64,000 nucleotides of DNA, from assembly GCA_001772615.1 (NCBI GenBank), contig MEUZ01000004.1, positions 1 through 64,000 of the forward strand, read 5' to 3'. Made by a program: the position numbers and the translations under genes. The stretch comes from a candidate division WWE3 bacterium RIFCSPHIGHO2_01_FULL_40_23. GTDB taxonomy: Bacteria > Patescibacteria > WWE3 > UBA101185 > 2-01-FULL-41-18. Positions within the stretch are counted from its first letter, which is position 1. Every line of letters starts with the position of its first letter. The notes below the pieces were generated by a model. It saw nothing but the letters and a program-made list of their open reading frames with translations, was not told the origin of the DNA and ran no database searches. Shown piece by piece: positions 6,817 to 15,402 of the stretch.

Positions 6817-7491
6817 ATGAGAGTACTTATTATAGAGGATGAAAAGGATCTAGCGAAAAATATAAAAAGGGGCCTTCAGGAGGAGGGATTAGCTGTGGAC
6901 ACAGCACTTGATGGTGAAGAGGGCAAGTTTATGGCCGAAACAGAGCCTTATGATTTAGTAATTCTTGACCTAATGCTTCCAAAACTGGATGGTATTACGC
7001 TATGCGGCGGCCTTAGGAAAAAGGGGATCAAAATCCCAATATTAATGCTTACGGCAAAGACTGAACTTGAGAATAAAGTAGAAGGTTTAAATTTGGGAGC
7101 AGATGACTACCTTACAAAACCTTTTGCTTTTTCTGAATTGAAAGCAAGAATCTTCGCGCTTCTTAGGCGCGGGAATGCAACGGAATTACCTGTGTTAAAA
7201 GTAGACAATTTAAGACTTGATCCTCAAAAACACGAAGCTTATAGAGCAGGCGATACATTAAAACTTACTCCAAAGGAGTTTTCAATATTGGAATTTTTAC
7301 TTAGAAATAAAGATAAAGTTGTTACAAGAACCATGATTACCGAGCATGTTTGGGACTACAACTTTGAAAGCTTAAGTAATCTTGTAGATGTTTTAATAGG
7401 CACTTTAAGAAAGAAGGTTGATAAAAAAGGACAGAAGAAACTAATTCACACTGTGTATGGAATAGGATTTAAAATTTCAGAAGACTTATGA
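6817..7491 (+). CDS. OmpR/PhoB-family response regulator
   Basis: 224 residues. The receiver domain (1-~115) has the acidic pocket IIEDE, phosphoacceptor Asp51 in LDLMLP, Thr in MLTAK and Lys in TKPF. The winged-helix domain (~128-222) has LTPKEFSILEFLLRN and VHTVYGIGFKI-type ends typical of OmpR-like DNA-binding regions. It overlaps the kinase gene by 4 bp (ATGA), so the two are translationally coupled. It probably controls the operon that follows. The stimulus is unknown; neighbours suggest copper, thiol or envelope redox stress (inference). Confidence 0.95.
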   Translation: MRVLIIEDEKDLAKNIKRGLQEEGLAVDTALDGEEGKFMAETEPYDLVILDLMLPKLDGITLCGGLRKKGIKIPILMLTAKTELENKVEGLNLGADDYLTKPFAFSELKARIFALLRRGNATELPVLKVDNLRLDPQKHEAYRAGDTLKLTPKEFSILEFLLRNKDKVVTRTMITEHVWDYNFESLSNLVDVLIGTLRKKVDKKGQKKLIHTVYGIGFKISEDL

Positions 7492-8867
7492 AAAATATCA
7501 GTATTAAGTTACAACTCACTATATGGTACACATTAACAATTTTTATTATTTGTTTTGTGCTTTTTATCTCCTTTTTTTACATCACTAAAAAGTCTTTAAT
7601 ATCAGAAACTGACAGATCATTGCTACACCACGCTTCAGAAGTTGCTTATAACATTGGATTAAACACTAATACCGTTTTTGATAGTCAGACCCAAGAAATT
7701 CTTGATGTAAGTAAAGCCCAAATACCGGGAATCTTAATAACAGTAACAGATATAGTGGGACATGATATTAAAAACCAAGAAGATGGAACTTTTCAAAATC
7801 TAGCCTCCATATCTCTCAAAGAGAATAAAGAAGTGTTTATTAATCAATCAGTCAATGGGTCTAATCTTAGATTAATTGCGTACCCAATTAAAAGAGGGGA
7901 AACAGTCATAGGTACTATAGTAATGGGGCACCCTGTAGACATTTTTCAAAATGCATTAAATCAATTGAGGAATTTAGCATTTTTATTAATCTTATTTTTA
8001 ATACTCCCCTCTATATTATTTGGGTATTTGCTTGCGTCAAACGCCACCTATCCTCTATTGAATTTATCAAAGAAAATGCAAAGAATTACTACGGAGAATT
8101 TGTCGGAAAGGGTTGAAATACCTTCAAAGTCCTCTGAAACCTTTCAACTTGTGGAGAGTTTTAACAACTTACTAAACACCATAAACGAATCTTTTAATAG
8201 GGAGAAAGAATTTATTGGGGAAGCGGCTCATGAAATAAAAACGCCTTTAACCATAATAAAAAGCAACGCAGAAGTAACCCTTTCTAAAGAAAGAACACAA
8301 AAAGAATATGAAGCATCCCTTACTCAAGTTCTAACCTATACGGAAGAACTATCCAAAAGCGTCTCCGGTTTAATTGATCTTGCGTGGTCAAGAACAAAAG
8401 ATATACAGAAGCACTTCAAAAGGGTAAATCTGTCCTTTGCATTAAAAGAAGTATGTGATAACGCGCGTTATTTGTGTGAAAACAAAGGGTTGAGCTTAAA
8501 GTGTTCAATTGAAGATGACTTGTTTGTAACAGGTAAAGAAGAAAAACTGTCCCAGGTTTTTTATAACCTTCTTGATAATGCCGTCAAATACACAACAGAG
8601 GGCGGCAACATAATAATAGAGTTATCTAAAAAGGGTGATTTAGCGGTGGTTAAAGTTTTTGACAGCGGTGTAGGTATTGATAAGAAAGAGCTAGAAACCA
8701 TATTTGATAGGTTTTATAGATCCGAAGGCAACAAGAACATCAAAGGTCATGGTCTTGGGCTTAGTATAGCCAGCTCAATAATTAAAGCTCATAATGGAAC
8801 TATAGAAGCAGAAAGTGAGAGAAATAAAGGTACGATTTTTACTGTAACTCTTCCTCTATCTTCATAA
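7488..8867 (+). CDS. Membrane sensor histidine kinase
   Basis: 459 residues. TM1 ~13-35, an extracytoplasmic sensor of ~120 residues, TM2 ~160-185, HAMP ~186-238, then HisKA with phosphoacceptor His248 in AAHEIKTPLT, and a HATPase domain with N-box YNLLDNAVKYT, G1 DSGVGI, F-box FDRFYR and G2 GHGLGLSIA. All catalytic boxes are intact. The layout matches EnvZ/CusS-like kinases that sense the outer face of the membrane. It pairs with the regulator at 6817-7491. The sensor part has no Cys or His cluster that would name the ligand. Confidence 0.95.
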   Translation: MKNISIKLQLTIWYTLTIFIICFVLFISFFYITKKSLISETDRSLLHHASEVAYNIGLNTNTVFDSQTQEILDVSKAQIPGILITVTDIVGHDIKNQEDGTFQNLASISLKENKEVFINQSVNGSNLRLIAYPIKRGETVIGTIVMGHPVDIFQNALNQLRNLAFLLILFLILPSILFGYLLASNATYPLLNLSKKMQRITTENLSERVEIPSKSSETFQLVESFNNLLNTINESFNREKEFIGEAAHEIKTPLTIIKSNAEVTLSKERTQKEYEASLTQVLTYTEELSKSVSGLIDLAWSRTKDIQKHFKRVNLSFALKEVCDNARYLCENKGLSLKCSIEDDLFVTGKEEKLSQVFYNLLDNAVKYTTEGGNIIIELSKKGDLAVVKVFDSGVGIDKKELETIFDRFYRSEGNKNIKGHGLGLSIASSIIKAHNGTIEAESERNKGTIFTVTLPLSS

Positions 8868-8899
8868 GTTTTTAATTACACAAAGTATAGTATCAACTT

Positions 8900-9328
8900 A
8901 TGAAACTGATAACTAGATCCGTAATACTGACAGTTACATCATCTTTAACTCTTATTACCCTTAGCTTTTTGGTGATAAGTTTACTATCTAAATCAGTTAG
9001 TTACGCTTTAGAGCAAATGGTTAGTCTGAAGTATTACATATTACCGTTAGCATTGGGATTTGGTTTACAAGTCACTCTTTTTATAATGATTAAGGAAAAG
9101 GTTAAAGAATCCGCTGCTTTAGTAACAAGTACAGGAGCAATAAGCTCTGGAACAATGATTGCCTGCTGTGCGCACCATTTAACAGAAGCTTTACCCTTTT
9201 TGGCCGTTGGTGGGTTAAGTTTATTCTTTTTTAACTATCAGGAGGAACTTCTAATTTTATCTATCGCTTTAAATTGGGTTAGTGTTTTGTATATGTATAA
9301 AAAACTAAGGTTATTAAATGCGAGATAA
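8900..9328 (+). CDS. Four-TM membrane protein with CCAHH motif
   Basis: 142 residues with about four hydrophobic segments (~8-28, 46-67, 75-110, 117-135). The third carries SGTMIACCAHH, a Cys-Cys-x-His-His cluster at a membrane boundary that could bind a soft metal such as copper. It is the first gene after the two-component system and overlaps the next gene by 11 bp. I know of no named family, although MerT-like transporters also carry vicinal Cys in a TM. A metal-handling role is inferred from the motif and neighbours. Confidence 0.65.
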   Translation: MKLITRSVILTVTSSLTLITLSFLVISLLSKSVSYALEQMVSLKYYILPLALGFGLQVTLFIMIKEKVKESAALVTSTGAISSGTMIACCAHHLTEALPFLAVGGLSLFFFNYQEELLILSIALNWVSVLYMYKKLRLLNAR

Positions 9329-9767
9329 AAATTATCTTTATACGCTATTAGCACTCATACTCATCTTATTTTCAATTTTGATACTGCTATATGTTCTGCG
9401 TGGTGGAAAATTAGCTAATACTAATGAAACTAGCGATAATGTCTTTCTTCTTGAAACCCAAAAAAAGAAAGTGGGTGATGTAGAAGTTTTGGCAACACCC
9501 AAACTTTCAAGTACAGCTTTTGAGGTATCGTTTGTTCTTGATACACATTCGGTTGAACTAAATTACGATTTAACACTACTTGCTGTACTAACTAACGAAG
9601 AAGGTGAAACTCTCACCCCTCTTAAGTGGAAGGGTGACGCTTTGGGAGGACACCATAGAAAGGGTCAACTGTTTTTTCAACCATTTCCTACTATGCCTAA
9701 AACTTTAGATCTTGTTATTAACGAGATAGAGGGAGAAAGTGTAAAATTTACTTGGGAAGTTAAATAG
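9318..9767 (+). CDS. Membrane-anchored exported protein with GGHH motif
   Basis: 149 residues. There is one N-terminal TM anchor (~8-28) and an extracytoplasmic beta-rich domain with alternating hydrophobic strands. The most distinctive part is LGGHHRKGQLFFQP near residues 112-125. From memory, similar GGHHR-x-G-x-L-x-F segments occur in small proteins near bacterial metal-resistance genes; this recollection is unverified. It overlaps the upstream gene by 11 bp and belongs to the same operon. Confidence 0.6.
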   Translation: MRDKNYLYTLLALILILFSILILLYVLRGGKLANTNETSDNVFLLETQKKKVGDVEVLATPKLSSTAFEVSFVLDTHSVELNYDLTLLAVLTNEEGETLTPLKWKGDALGGHHRKGQLFFQPFPTMPKTLDLVINEIEGESVKFTWEVK

Positions 9768-9770
9768 GTG

Positions 9771-9780
9771 AAGGAGGTGA
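9771..9780 (+). promoter_or_regulatory. Strong Shine-Dalgarno that fixes the start of the DUF5676-like gene
   Basis: AAGGAGGTGA, 5 bp before ATG 9786, is one of the few full-consensus ribosome binding sites in this window. Confidence 0.85.
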
Positions 9781-9785
9781 AAATT

Positions 9786-10055
9786 ATGAGGCATGAACCT
9801 ATCGTAACAGCTAATGCCGCTGCCGCTACAACAGGTATTGTTTTTGTAGCATGTAGAATATTAGTCGGTTTATTTCCTGAACTGATGTTTAATGTCGCAC
9901 AATCCTGGTTTCATGGAATCGGGTTTAGCAGATTTGATTCTTCAAACTTAACTGTATCATCACTGGTGCTTGGACTTGTATCCTCTGTTCTTACAGTTTG
10001 GGTAATAGCCTATTTGTTTGCGCAGTTCTACAACTATTTCCTAAAAAACAAATAA
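9786..10055 (+). CDS. DUF5676-like two-TM membrane protein
   Basis: An 89-residue protein with two TM helices (~13-33, ~57-80) separated by a loop with AQSWFHGI and ending in a FAQFYNYF-type amphipathic tail. It resembles the DUF5676 family of small membrane proteins that recur beside copper genes in environmental bacteria (recognition by eye). The start ATG 9786 is set by the perfect Shine-Dalgarno AAGGAGGTGA at 9771-9780; the in-frame GTG at 9768 lies in front of that site. It is followed by a terminator hairpin at 10077-10108. Confidence 0.75.
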   Translation: MRHEPIVTANAAAATTGIVFVACRILVGLFPELMFNVAQSWFHGIGFSRFDSSNLTVSSLVLGLVSSVLTVWVIAYLFAQFYNYFLKNK

Positions 10056-10076
10056 CTATTGGCAATCTTAAAGTTC

Positions 10077-10108
10077 ACAGAGCTACTTTTATAGTAGCTC
10101 TGTTTCTT
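10077..10108 (+). terminator. Rho-independent terminator after DUF5676-like gene
   Basis: ACAGAGCTACT (10077-10087) pairs with AGTAGCTCTGT (10093-10103), an 11-bp stem followed by TTCTTC. It divides the 6817-10055 operon from the next one, though the weak T-tract may allow read-through. Confidence 0.75.
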
Positions 10109-10145
10109 CATAAGTTCTTTAATGCTTTACTTGCATAATTTAACA

Positions 10146-11075
10146 ATGAAAGAAAAGATTAAAAGCATCTTAGAGGCAGTTTTAATTGATAAATGGGTTC
10201 TGATTAGCTCAATATTAATTTTTGTACTGCTTTTTAACTACCTGTTTAGCATAGAGCTGAAAATAACCCCTAATTTTAAATTAAGGGAAAAGTTAAATCC
10301 TTCCTCGGTAAGCGCTGCAAAACCAAACCAAGTTATACAGCAAAATGTTTTGACCACGGAAGTAAAACTTCCCATTAAGTGGGGGGATTTTGGGAAGCAA
10401 TTGATTGAGAAAGGTGTAATAGATAAAGCTAAGTTTGAAAATATCATGGGGACACTACCTGATACAGACAGGAAACTTTTGGAAAGTTCAGAGAATAATG
10501 AACTAGTGATGAACCAGCAGAATTCAAGATTAATCTTAAACCTATTGTGGGCTTTTGGGTTAGGTAACAAAAATGACGTTTTAGACAAAGGAGAGATGGT
10601 AAAAGACCCAAAGCAGACGGGAAATATGGCAAGTACCGGAGGCTGGGATGTCTCTGTAGGAGATCCCATGAACCACTACAGCAAGCACACAATGCTTTTA
10701 CTAACAGCAGACCAACAGAACATGGTTGAGGAGATGTCTAAAAACATATATAGGCCATGCTGTAATAACTCAACCCACTTTCCTGACTGTAATCATGGAA
10801 TGGCTATGTTAGGTCTATTAGAACTTATGGCAGCTAATGGGGTTTCAAGAGAAGAAGCTTACAGGGTGGCTTTGAATGTAAATGCGATGTGGTTTCCACG
10901 GGAATATCAGGAATTAGCCACTTTCTTTGCGGAAAATGGTATTACATGGGTTAAAGTTGATCCGAAATTAGTTCTAAGTTCCAAATATTCCAGTGCTTCA
11001 GGTTACAAACAAACAAGAACGCTGATTAAATCCCTGCCTCAACCAACACAGGGAGGCGGTGGATGCGGATTATAA
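10146..11075 (+). CDS. Membrane-anchored Cys/His-rich exported protein, family unknown
   Basis: 309 residues from ATG 10146; an upstream in-frame ATG at 10122 is less likely because a CATAAT -10-like box lies between. There is one TM anchor (~15-35) and a large outer domain. Notable parts are GDPMNHYSKH (~172), PCCNNSTHFPDCNHG (~204-218) and a C-terminal GGGGCGL. Three Cys plus several His within 45 residues suggest a metal or disulfide site. It opens the second half of the operon, upstream of two DUF1573 proteins and a thioredoxin-CcdA fusion, so it may be a redox or metal client of that pathway. I do not recognise the family. Confidence 0.65.
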   Translation: MKEKIKSILEAVLIDKWVLISSILIFVLLFNYLFSIELKITPNFKLREKLNPSSVSAAKPNQVIQQNVLTTEVKLPIKWGDFGKQLIEKGVIDKAKFENIMGTLPDTDRKLLESSENNELVMNQQNSRLILNLLWAFGLGNKNDVLDKGEMVKDPKQTGNMASTGGWDVSVGDPMNHYSKHTMLLLTADQQNMVEEMSKNIYRPCCNNSTHFPDCNHGMAMLGLLELMAANGVSREEAYRVALNVNAMWFPREYQELATFFAENGITWVKVDPKLVLSSKYSSASGYKQTRTLIKSLPQPTQGGGGCGL

Positions 11076-11085
11076 GAAAGGGAAA

Positions 11086-11652
11086 ATGTCATATAAACAA
11101 AACAAACTTAACAATATCTCTAGTCCTTGGGATGCACTCAAACCTATAGTGTATGTAGTTATTGTACCAACTATCGTTATCTTTGGGATAATAGTGCTTA
11201 CAATCAATAAGGATAGCAAGCCACAAGCAAATGCTGTCAACGTAGAGTCTGTAGATTCTTCTTACAAACTTGATAAAACACATTACAGTTTCGGATCCGT
11301 ATCCCAAAAGAACGGGAATGTTGAAACTTATTACAACCTTACTAATGCTGGGGCTTCTGATATATATGTAAAAAAACTCTATACTTCATGCATGTGCACA
11401 CAAGCACAAATAGAGTTTTCTGATGGGAGTAAAACTGCTCTTAATGGAATGCTGGGCCACGGTCCGGATTCCAATTTACTTGTAGGAAAAACAATAAAAG
11501 CTGGGGAAACTGTGAAAATTAGAGCCGTATTTGATCCTAATGCTCACGGTCCGCAGGGGATCGGATTTATTAAAAGAAATATAACTCTTGAAACTAACCT
11601 CAAAGTGGAGCCAATTATTCAAGTTTCCTTTGACGCTGACGTTACAAAATGA
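11086..11652 (+). CDS. DUF1573 membrane-anchored protein (CMC type)
   Basis: 188 residues, one TM anchor (~23-43) and an Ig-like DUF1573 domain. YFNLTNAG-like text, LYTSCMCTQA (~101) with two Cys, GHGPDSN, and VKIRAVFDPNAHGPQG match the family pattern (periplasmic C-x-C, then FDP with a Gly-rich end). ATG 11086 is preferred to an in-frame GTG at 11059 that overlaps the preceding gene, because AAGAAAGGGA sits just upstream. DUF1573 proteins are exported and often encoded near thiol or metal genes. A partner copy follows at 11654. Confidence 0.8.
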   Translation: MSYKQNKLNNISSPWDALKPIVYVVIVPTIVIFGIIVLTINKDSKPQANAVNVESVDSSYKLDKTHYSFGSVSQKNGNVETYYNLTNAGASDIYVKKLYTSCMCTQAQIEFSDGSKTALNGMLGHGPDSNLLVGKTIKAGETVKIRAVFDPNAHGPQGIGFIKRNITLETNLKVEPIIQVSFDADVTK

Positions 11653-11653
11653 T

Positions 11654-12076
11654 ATGACAAAAAAACTATGGATGCTTTTTCTGTTAATTACAGTGGTTGC
11701 AGCAGGTTTTTTCCTGAAGTTAAATGTTGGGAAAAAGTTAACAGGAGATGATTTAATAATAGATAGCGAGGTTGATTTGGGTCAGGTGAATAAGGATTCA
11801 AAAAGAGTGTTTAAAATTTCTCTTATTAATCCAACTCCCAGTAATTTCACTATAGCAAGAGTTTATACATCTTGCGGGTGTACAAAAGTAACTCTACCAG
11901 AAAATGGTACTTCACAATTTACCCTAAAAGCAGGAGAAGTAACTTATCTATCCCTTGAGTTTGACCCCAGTACCATGCATCAAAGGGGGGACGAAATAAA
12001 CCATGAAGCATATATCTTAACAACAAAACCCTTTGAGAAAGAATATAAAGTAAAGATTACAGGCAAGATTATATGA
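11654..12076 (+). CDS. DUF1573 membrane-anchored protein (CGC type)
   Basis: 140 residues with an N-terminal anchor (~4-22) and a DUF1573 domain: VDLGQVNKDS, RVYTSCGCTKV with the C-x-C pair near residue 72, and YLSLEFDPSTMHQRG. It starts 1 bp after the stop of the previous gene and overlaps the next by 4 bp (ATGA), so it is tightly coupled. It is a diverged tandem paralogue of 11086-11652 with a shorter loop. Exported, probably a partner of the CcdA fusion; exact role unknown. Confidence 0.85.
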   Translation: MTKKLWMLFLLITVVAAGFFLKLNVGKKLTGDDLIIDSEVDLGQVNKDSKRVFKISLINPTPSNFTIARVYTSCGCTKVTLPENGTSQFTLKAGEVTYLSLEFDPSTMHQRGDEINHEAYILTTKPFEKEYKVKITGKII

Positions 12077-13275
12077 AGAAGTTCTTTTTTTATTTGATAT
12101 TTAATACTGTATTTTTGTTAACCCTATCATTAAGGGCACAGGCGGGGAGTAGCGTGGATATTTACTATAATAACGCGTGTTCTGACTGTGTAAGTTATAT
12201 TGACGAATTAAAACCTGTCCTTAGCAACTACTACTTGGAACCTATTCTAAAAGATTATATTAATAGACCAGAGTACAGGAAGGAATTAAATGAGGAAAAT
12301 AAAAAGTATCAAGTACCAATAGGTCTTCAAGACAGTTTAACCATTTTTCTGAAGCCCAATTTAGCTATTGAAGGCCACGTGCGGGTAAGTACTGTAGAGA
12401 GTTTGTTAGCAAGTTATGAAAACCTTCCTAAACACAAGCTGATTATTTTATACCAGCCAGAAATGCATTCCAACGCTAAAGAAGTAACTGTTTTTGTTTC
12501 AGGTTATAAACAAGAAAAAGTTTCGGCTGATTTAGATTTGGTAAAACTAATCCAAGATAAAACCTTAAAAACCGAAATCAGCGCCCCCAGCAGCAACCTT
12601 TTCATACCGATAATAACGGGTGCAATAGCCAATAGCCTCCATCCCTGTGCTATCGCGGTTCTTCTGCTTTTACTAACCTTCCTTTATGCGATTCACAAGA
12701 AAAAAAAGGAGATTATAGATGTGGGGTTAGCTTACGTTTTTGGTATATTTGTCGTTTACTTCTTAATAGGTTTAGGAATTATGAAAGCCCTGTCGCTTTC
12801 CGACGAACCGTTCTTTGTAGCCAAAGTTGCCTCACTTATACTGATTGTTCTTGGTATCATAAACATTAAAGATTATTTCTTCCCCGATTTGCCTGTCCAC
12901 TTAAAAATCCCTGATTTCACAAAAGGCGCGATTCAATACTTTCTAGAAAAAACAAGCATTCCAACAGCCTTTATAGTCGGTGCTTTGGTAGGGATATGCG
13001 CGTTCCCATGTACAGGTGGTATCTATACGGTAATTATTTCAACGTTAGCAGCAGTAAGATCATCACAGTTTATAGCATATCTTATGCTTTACAACTTTAT
13101 ATTTATACTGCCGTTGCTTTTAATAATTATGATAGCGGGCAATAGAAAGCTACTGGAAAGAGTAGAGGAGCTTGAAATAAGGAACTCAAAAAGGTTACAT
13201 TTAATAATCGGAATTTTTATGGTACTTATAGGTCTGGGGGTTTATTTATGGATTAAGGCAATAATATATGGTTAA
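12073..13275 (+). CDS. Thioredoxin-like / CcdA-DsbD transmembrane fusion
   Basis: 400 residues. A signal peptide (~1-25) is followed by a thioredoxin-like outer domain with CSDC at 36-39 (~27-160), then a six-helix CcdA/DsbD-type channel from ~178. The paired Cys of the channel are visible in SLHPCAIAVLLL (~192) and GICAFPCTGG (~310). The family moves electrons from cytoplasmic thioredoxin across the membrane to outer thiols; here the outer acceptor domain is fused at the N-terminus. It overlaps genes on both sides (4 and 8 bp). The two DUF1573 C-x-C proteins upstream are plausible clients (inference). Confidence 0.85.
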   Translation: MKKFFFYLIFNTVFLLTLSLRAQAGSSVDIYYNNACSDCVSYIDELKPVLSNYYLEPILKDYINRPEYRKELNEENKKYQVPIGLQDSLTIFLKPNLAIEGHVRVSTVESLLASYENLPKHKLIILYQPEMHSNAKEVTVFVSGYKQEKVSADLDLVKLIQDKTLKTEISAPSSNLFIPIITGAIANSLHPCAIAVLLLLLTFLYAIHKKKKEIIDVGLAYVFGIFVVYFLIGLGIMKALSLSDEPFFVAKVASLILIVLGIINIKDYFFPDLPVHLKIPDFTKGAIQYFLEKTSIPTAFIVGALVGICAFPCTGGIYTVIISTLAAVRSSQFIAYLMLYNFIFILPLLLIIMIAGNRKLLERVEELEIRNSKRLHLIIGIFMVLIGLGVYLWIKAIIYG

Positions 13276-13747
13276 TCAAATAGTCTTAGCTCTAGTATTG
13301 GAAACTGCATTCTTTCTTTTCTTTTATAGATTTGGCTTTAGGATAGCTTCATTTATAGGTAGGAGAGTCTGTCCTGTATGTTTTGCCGTTGGATCAACAT
13401 GGTTAAGTCTTCTACTTCTTAATTACTCTGGAATTTTCCCCATCAACCATTATTTAATAGCTTTGCTTTTATCCGAATCGGTTGTCGGTGTTTCTTACCT
13501 TGTTGAAGAGTTTCTAATAGTTCACCCGAAATATAACTTTCCTGATTACTTACTTAAATTTGGAATAATAATTTATGGAACCGCCTCTGTTTTAATCTTT
13601 GCTTTTATAAGAGAAACAGTTGGTATTGCTTTGTTTCTTCCGGTAATAATTTTTGGATTTTACGCGTTAACCCCTATCAACAGATTCAATGAAACGGTAA
13701 ACTCTCAATCTGATCTGTTAAAGTCCAAACTAAAAAAGTGCTGCTAA
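13268..13747 (+). CDS. Four-TM membrane protein with CPVC motif
   Basis: 159 residues with about four TM segments. GRRVCPVCFAVGSTW (~37-50) places a CxxC at the end of the first segment, and the protein ends in KKCC. Both Cys pairs suggest a thiol or metal relay with the CcdA fusion, whose gene it overlaps by 8 bp. It is the last gene of the operon. I do not recognise a named family. Confidence 0.65.
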   Translation: MVNQIVLALVLETAFFLFFYRFGFRIASFIGRRVCPVCFAVGSTWLSLLLLNYSGIFPINHYLIALLLSESVVGVSYLVEEFLIVHPKYNFPDYLLKFGIIIYGTASVLIFAFIRETVGIALFLPVIIFGFYALTPINRFNETVNSQSDLLKSKLKKCC

Positions 13748-13776
13748 AATAGACCTCCACAAAGACATATTTATGC

Positions 13777-13782
13777 TATAAA
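13777..13782 (+). promoter_or_regulatory. Extended -10 of glycosyltransferase gene
   Basis: TGCTATAAA ends 6 bp before ATG 13789 and there is no Shine-Dalgarno: a leaderless layout. Confidence 0.55.
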
Positions 13783-13788
13783 TAAAAT

Positions 13789-15402
13789 ATGCCAAAGTAT
13801 AGGATTTACACTCTGCTTAAATATGTTTCAATCTTTTTGGTGCCCGCTTCCATTTTATTTTTCAGATTTTATAAGCTTAACTACTCCGAATTTCAAGGTG
13901 ATGAGATAGAGGCTCAAGAATACTTGCTTTTTGAAGGGGATTTAAAAACCTTTCTTCTAACAAGAAGCAAAGGTCCCATGCAATACCTTATCACTTATTT
14001 GATGAATACTATATTCCTCAACAGTAAAATTTCAGAACTTATTGTAAGAATACCTTTCGCGTTTGCCGGAATTTTATGTCTCTTAGCTTTTTACTTCTTT
14101 ATATACAAGAACTTTGGGAAAAAGACTGCAGTAATCTCCTCATCTATGCTTGGACTTTCTGGTTTAATCATAGCCTTTTCAAGAATAGCGCAGTACCAAT
14201 CTTTTGTCCTTCTTTTATCTATATTATCTGTTTATCTTATTTATAAAAGCTTTAATGAACAAAGGAACTTATATCTGCTATCAGGAGCGATCCTGTCAGG
14301 GTTGGCCCTTCTTTTTCACTATGACTCTTTATCATTTATTATTCCTATTTTCTTAATACTTTGCCTAAGAAAGAAGACTTCCGCAGCAGCACAATATTTA
14401 ATTATAACTATAGCAGTTGCATCGGTTTTCTATATTCCATTTATCTTCAATCCAGCATTTAAAGAAACCCTAAAGTATCTTTGGGAAAAGCGAATCCTGA
14501 CAGGGAACTATTACTCCGTTTCACAGAGTTTTGAACTTCTTTCAATTTATCATTCAAAAGAGTACCTCATAGTCCTTTTGGCTGGGATCTTGCTTTGGTT
14601 TTATAACGTATCCAAGAGATTTAGCAATCTTGCAAAACTTCTTACTAGCCTTTTCATTGCAACTTATGCTTTAAGAATAGTGAATAATGAGGAACTTCTA
14701 AAACTATTGTATCCTTTAAGTGTTCTTTTGTTTCTATTAGTAATCCTTTCATATGTTCTCCAATATTACAAAACCCAACCAGACAAGGTGGGAATATTTG
14801 AGTTTTGGTTTTTGATATCGTTTTTCATGTATGGTGTTATTATAAAATTCCCTCTGACTCACATTTACGCATACTTTATCCCTATGATATTTATATCATC
14901 TTATTCTCTTACTACATTTGTAAAACCAAAATTTCTATATCCCTTGGTCACACTTGTTTTTGCTTCAGCTTTTTCCTTTAATTACCAAGCTTTTATTGAC
15001 ACTAGGAAAGAGTACCCATGGCAGAAGAAAAATTATATTTTTGGAAAAATGTATGATGGAATAGCCGAAAATTTGAAAGTAAAAGGCATTTTTGGCTTCC
15101 CTTATAAAAGGGGGTGGGAAGATGTTAGGAATGATATTTTTACTCTAAGTTTACAGCAAGGCGGTGCGGGTAGAACTTTTACCTTTGATTCAAATGAGAA
15201 ACCTGATATACCCTTATTTTATCTAAACAAAGGATCAAGCGGGGGAGTTAACTATACGTTCACTCAAAATGATCCCGACTTTTATATTTACATTAAAAGA
15301 CCACAAAGCCTTGTAAGCACACTTAAGGTTAAAGGCACTCCTGCAAAAAGAGGGGATATGTATGAAATCTACTTGAAGGGCACTTATAAACTTAAGGTGT
15401 AG
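13789..15402 (+). CDS. GT-C fold membrane glycosyltransferase (GT39/ArnT-like)
   Basis: 537 residues with a TM1 (~9-28), then FQGDEIEAQEYL in the first outer loop, where the Asp-Glu pair is the expected catalytic site of polyprenyl-phosphate-sugar-dependent GT-C enzymes, and about ten further TM helices. A C-terminal outer domain (~400-537) follows. It would transfer a lipid-linked sugar to a surface glycan or protein on the outer face. It converges on the next gene, overlapping it by 11 bp. With the two following genes it makes a cluster of three GT-C enzymes. Acceptor unknown. Confidence 0.8.
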   Translation: MPKYRIYTLLKYVSIFLVPASILFFRFYKLNYSEFQGDEIEAQEYLLFEGDLKTFLLTRSKGPMQYLITYLMNTIFLNSKISELIVRIPFAFAGILCLLAFYFFIYKNFGKKTAVISSSMLGLSGLIIAFSRIAQYQSFVLLLSILSVYLIYKSFNEQRNLYLLSGAILSGLALLFHYDSLSFIIPIFLILCLRKKTSAAAQYLIITIAVASVFYIPFIFNPAFKETLKYLWEKRILTGNYYSVSQSFELLSIYHSKEYLIVLLAGILLWFYNVSKRFSNLAKLLTSLFIATYALRIVNNEELLKLLYPLSVLLFLLVILSYVLQYYKTQPDKVGIFEFWFLISFFMYGVIIKFPLTHIYAYFIPMIFISSYSLTTFVKPKFLYPLVTLVFASAFSFNYQAFIDTRKEYPWQKKNYIFGKMYDGIAENLKVKGIFGFPYKRGWEDVRNDIFTLSLQQGGAGRTFTFDSNEKPDIPLFYLNKGSSGGVNYTFTQNDPDFYIYIKRPQSLVSTLKVKGTPAKRGDMYEIYLKGTYKLKV

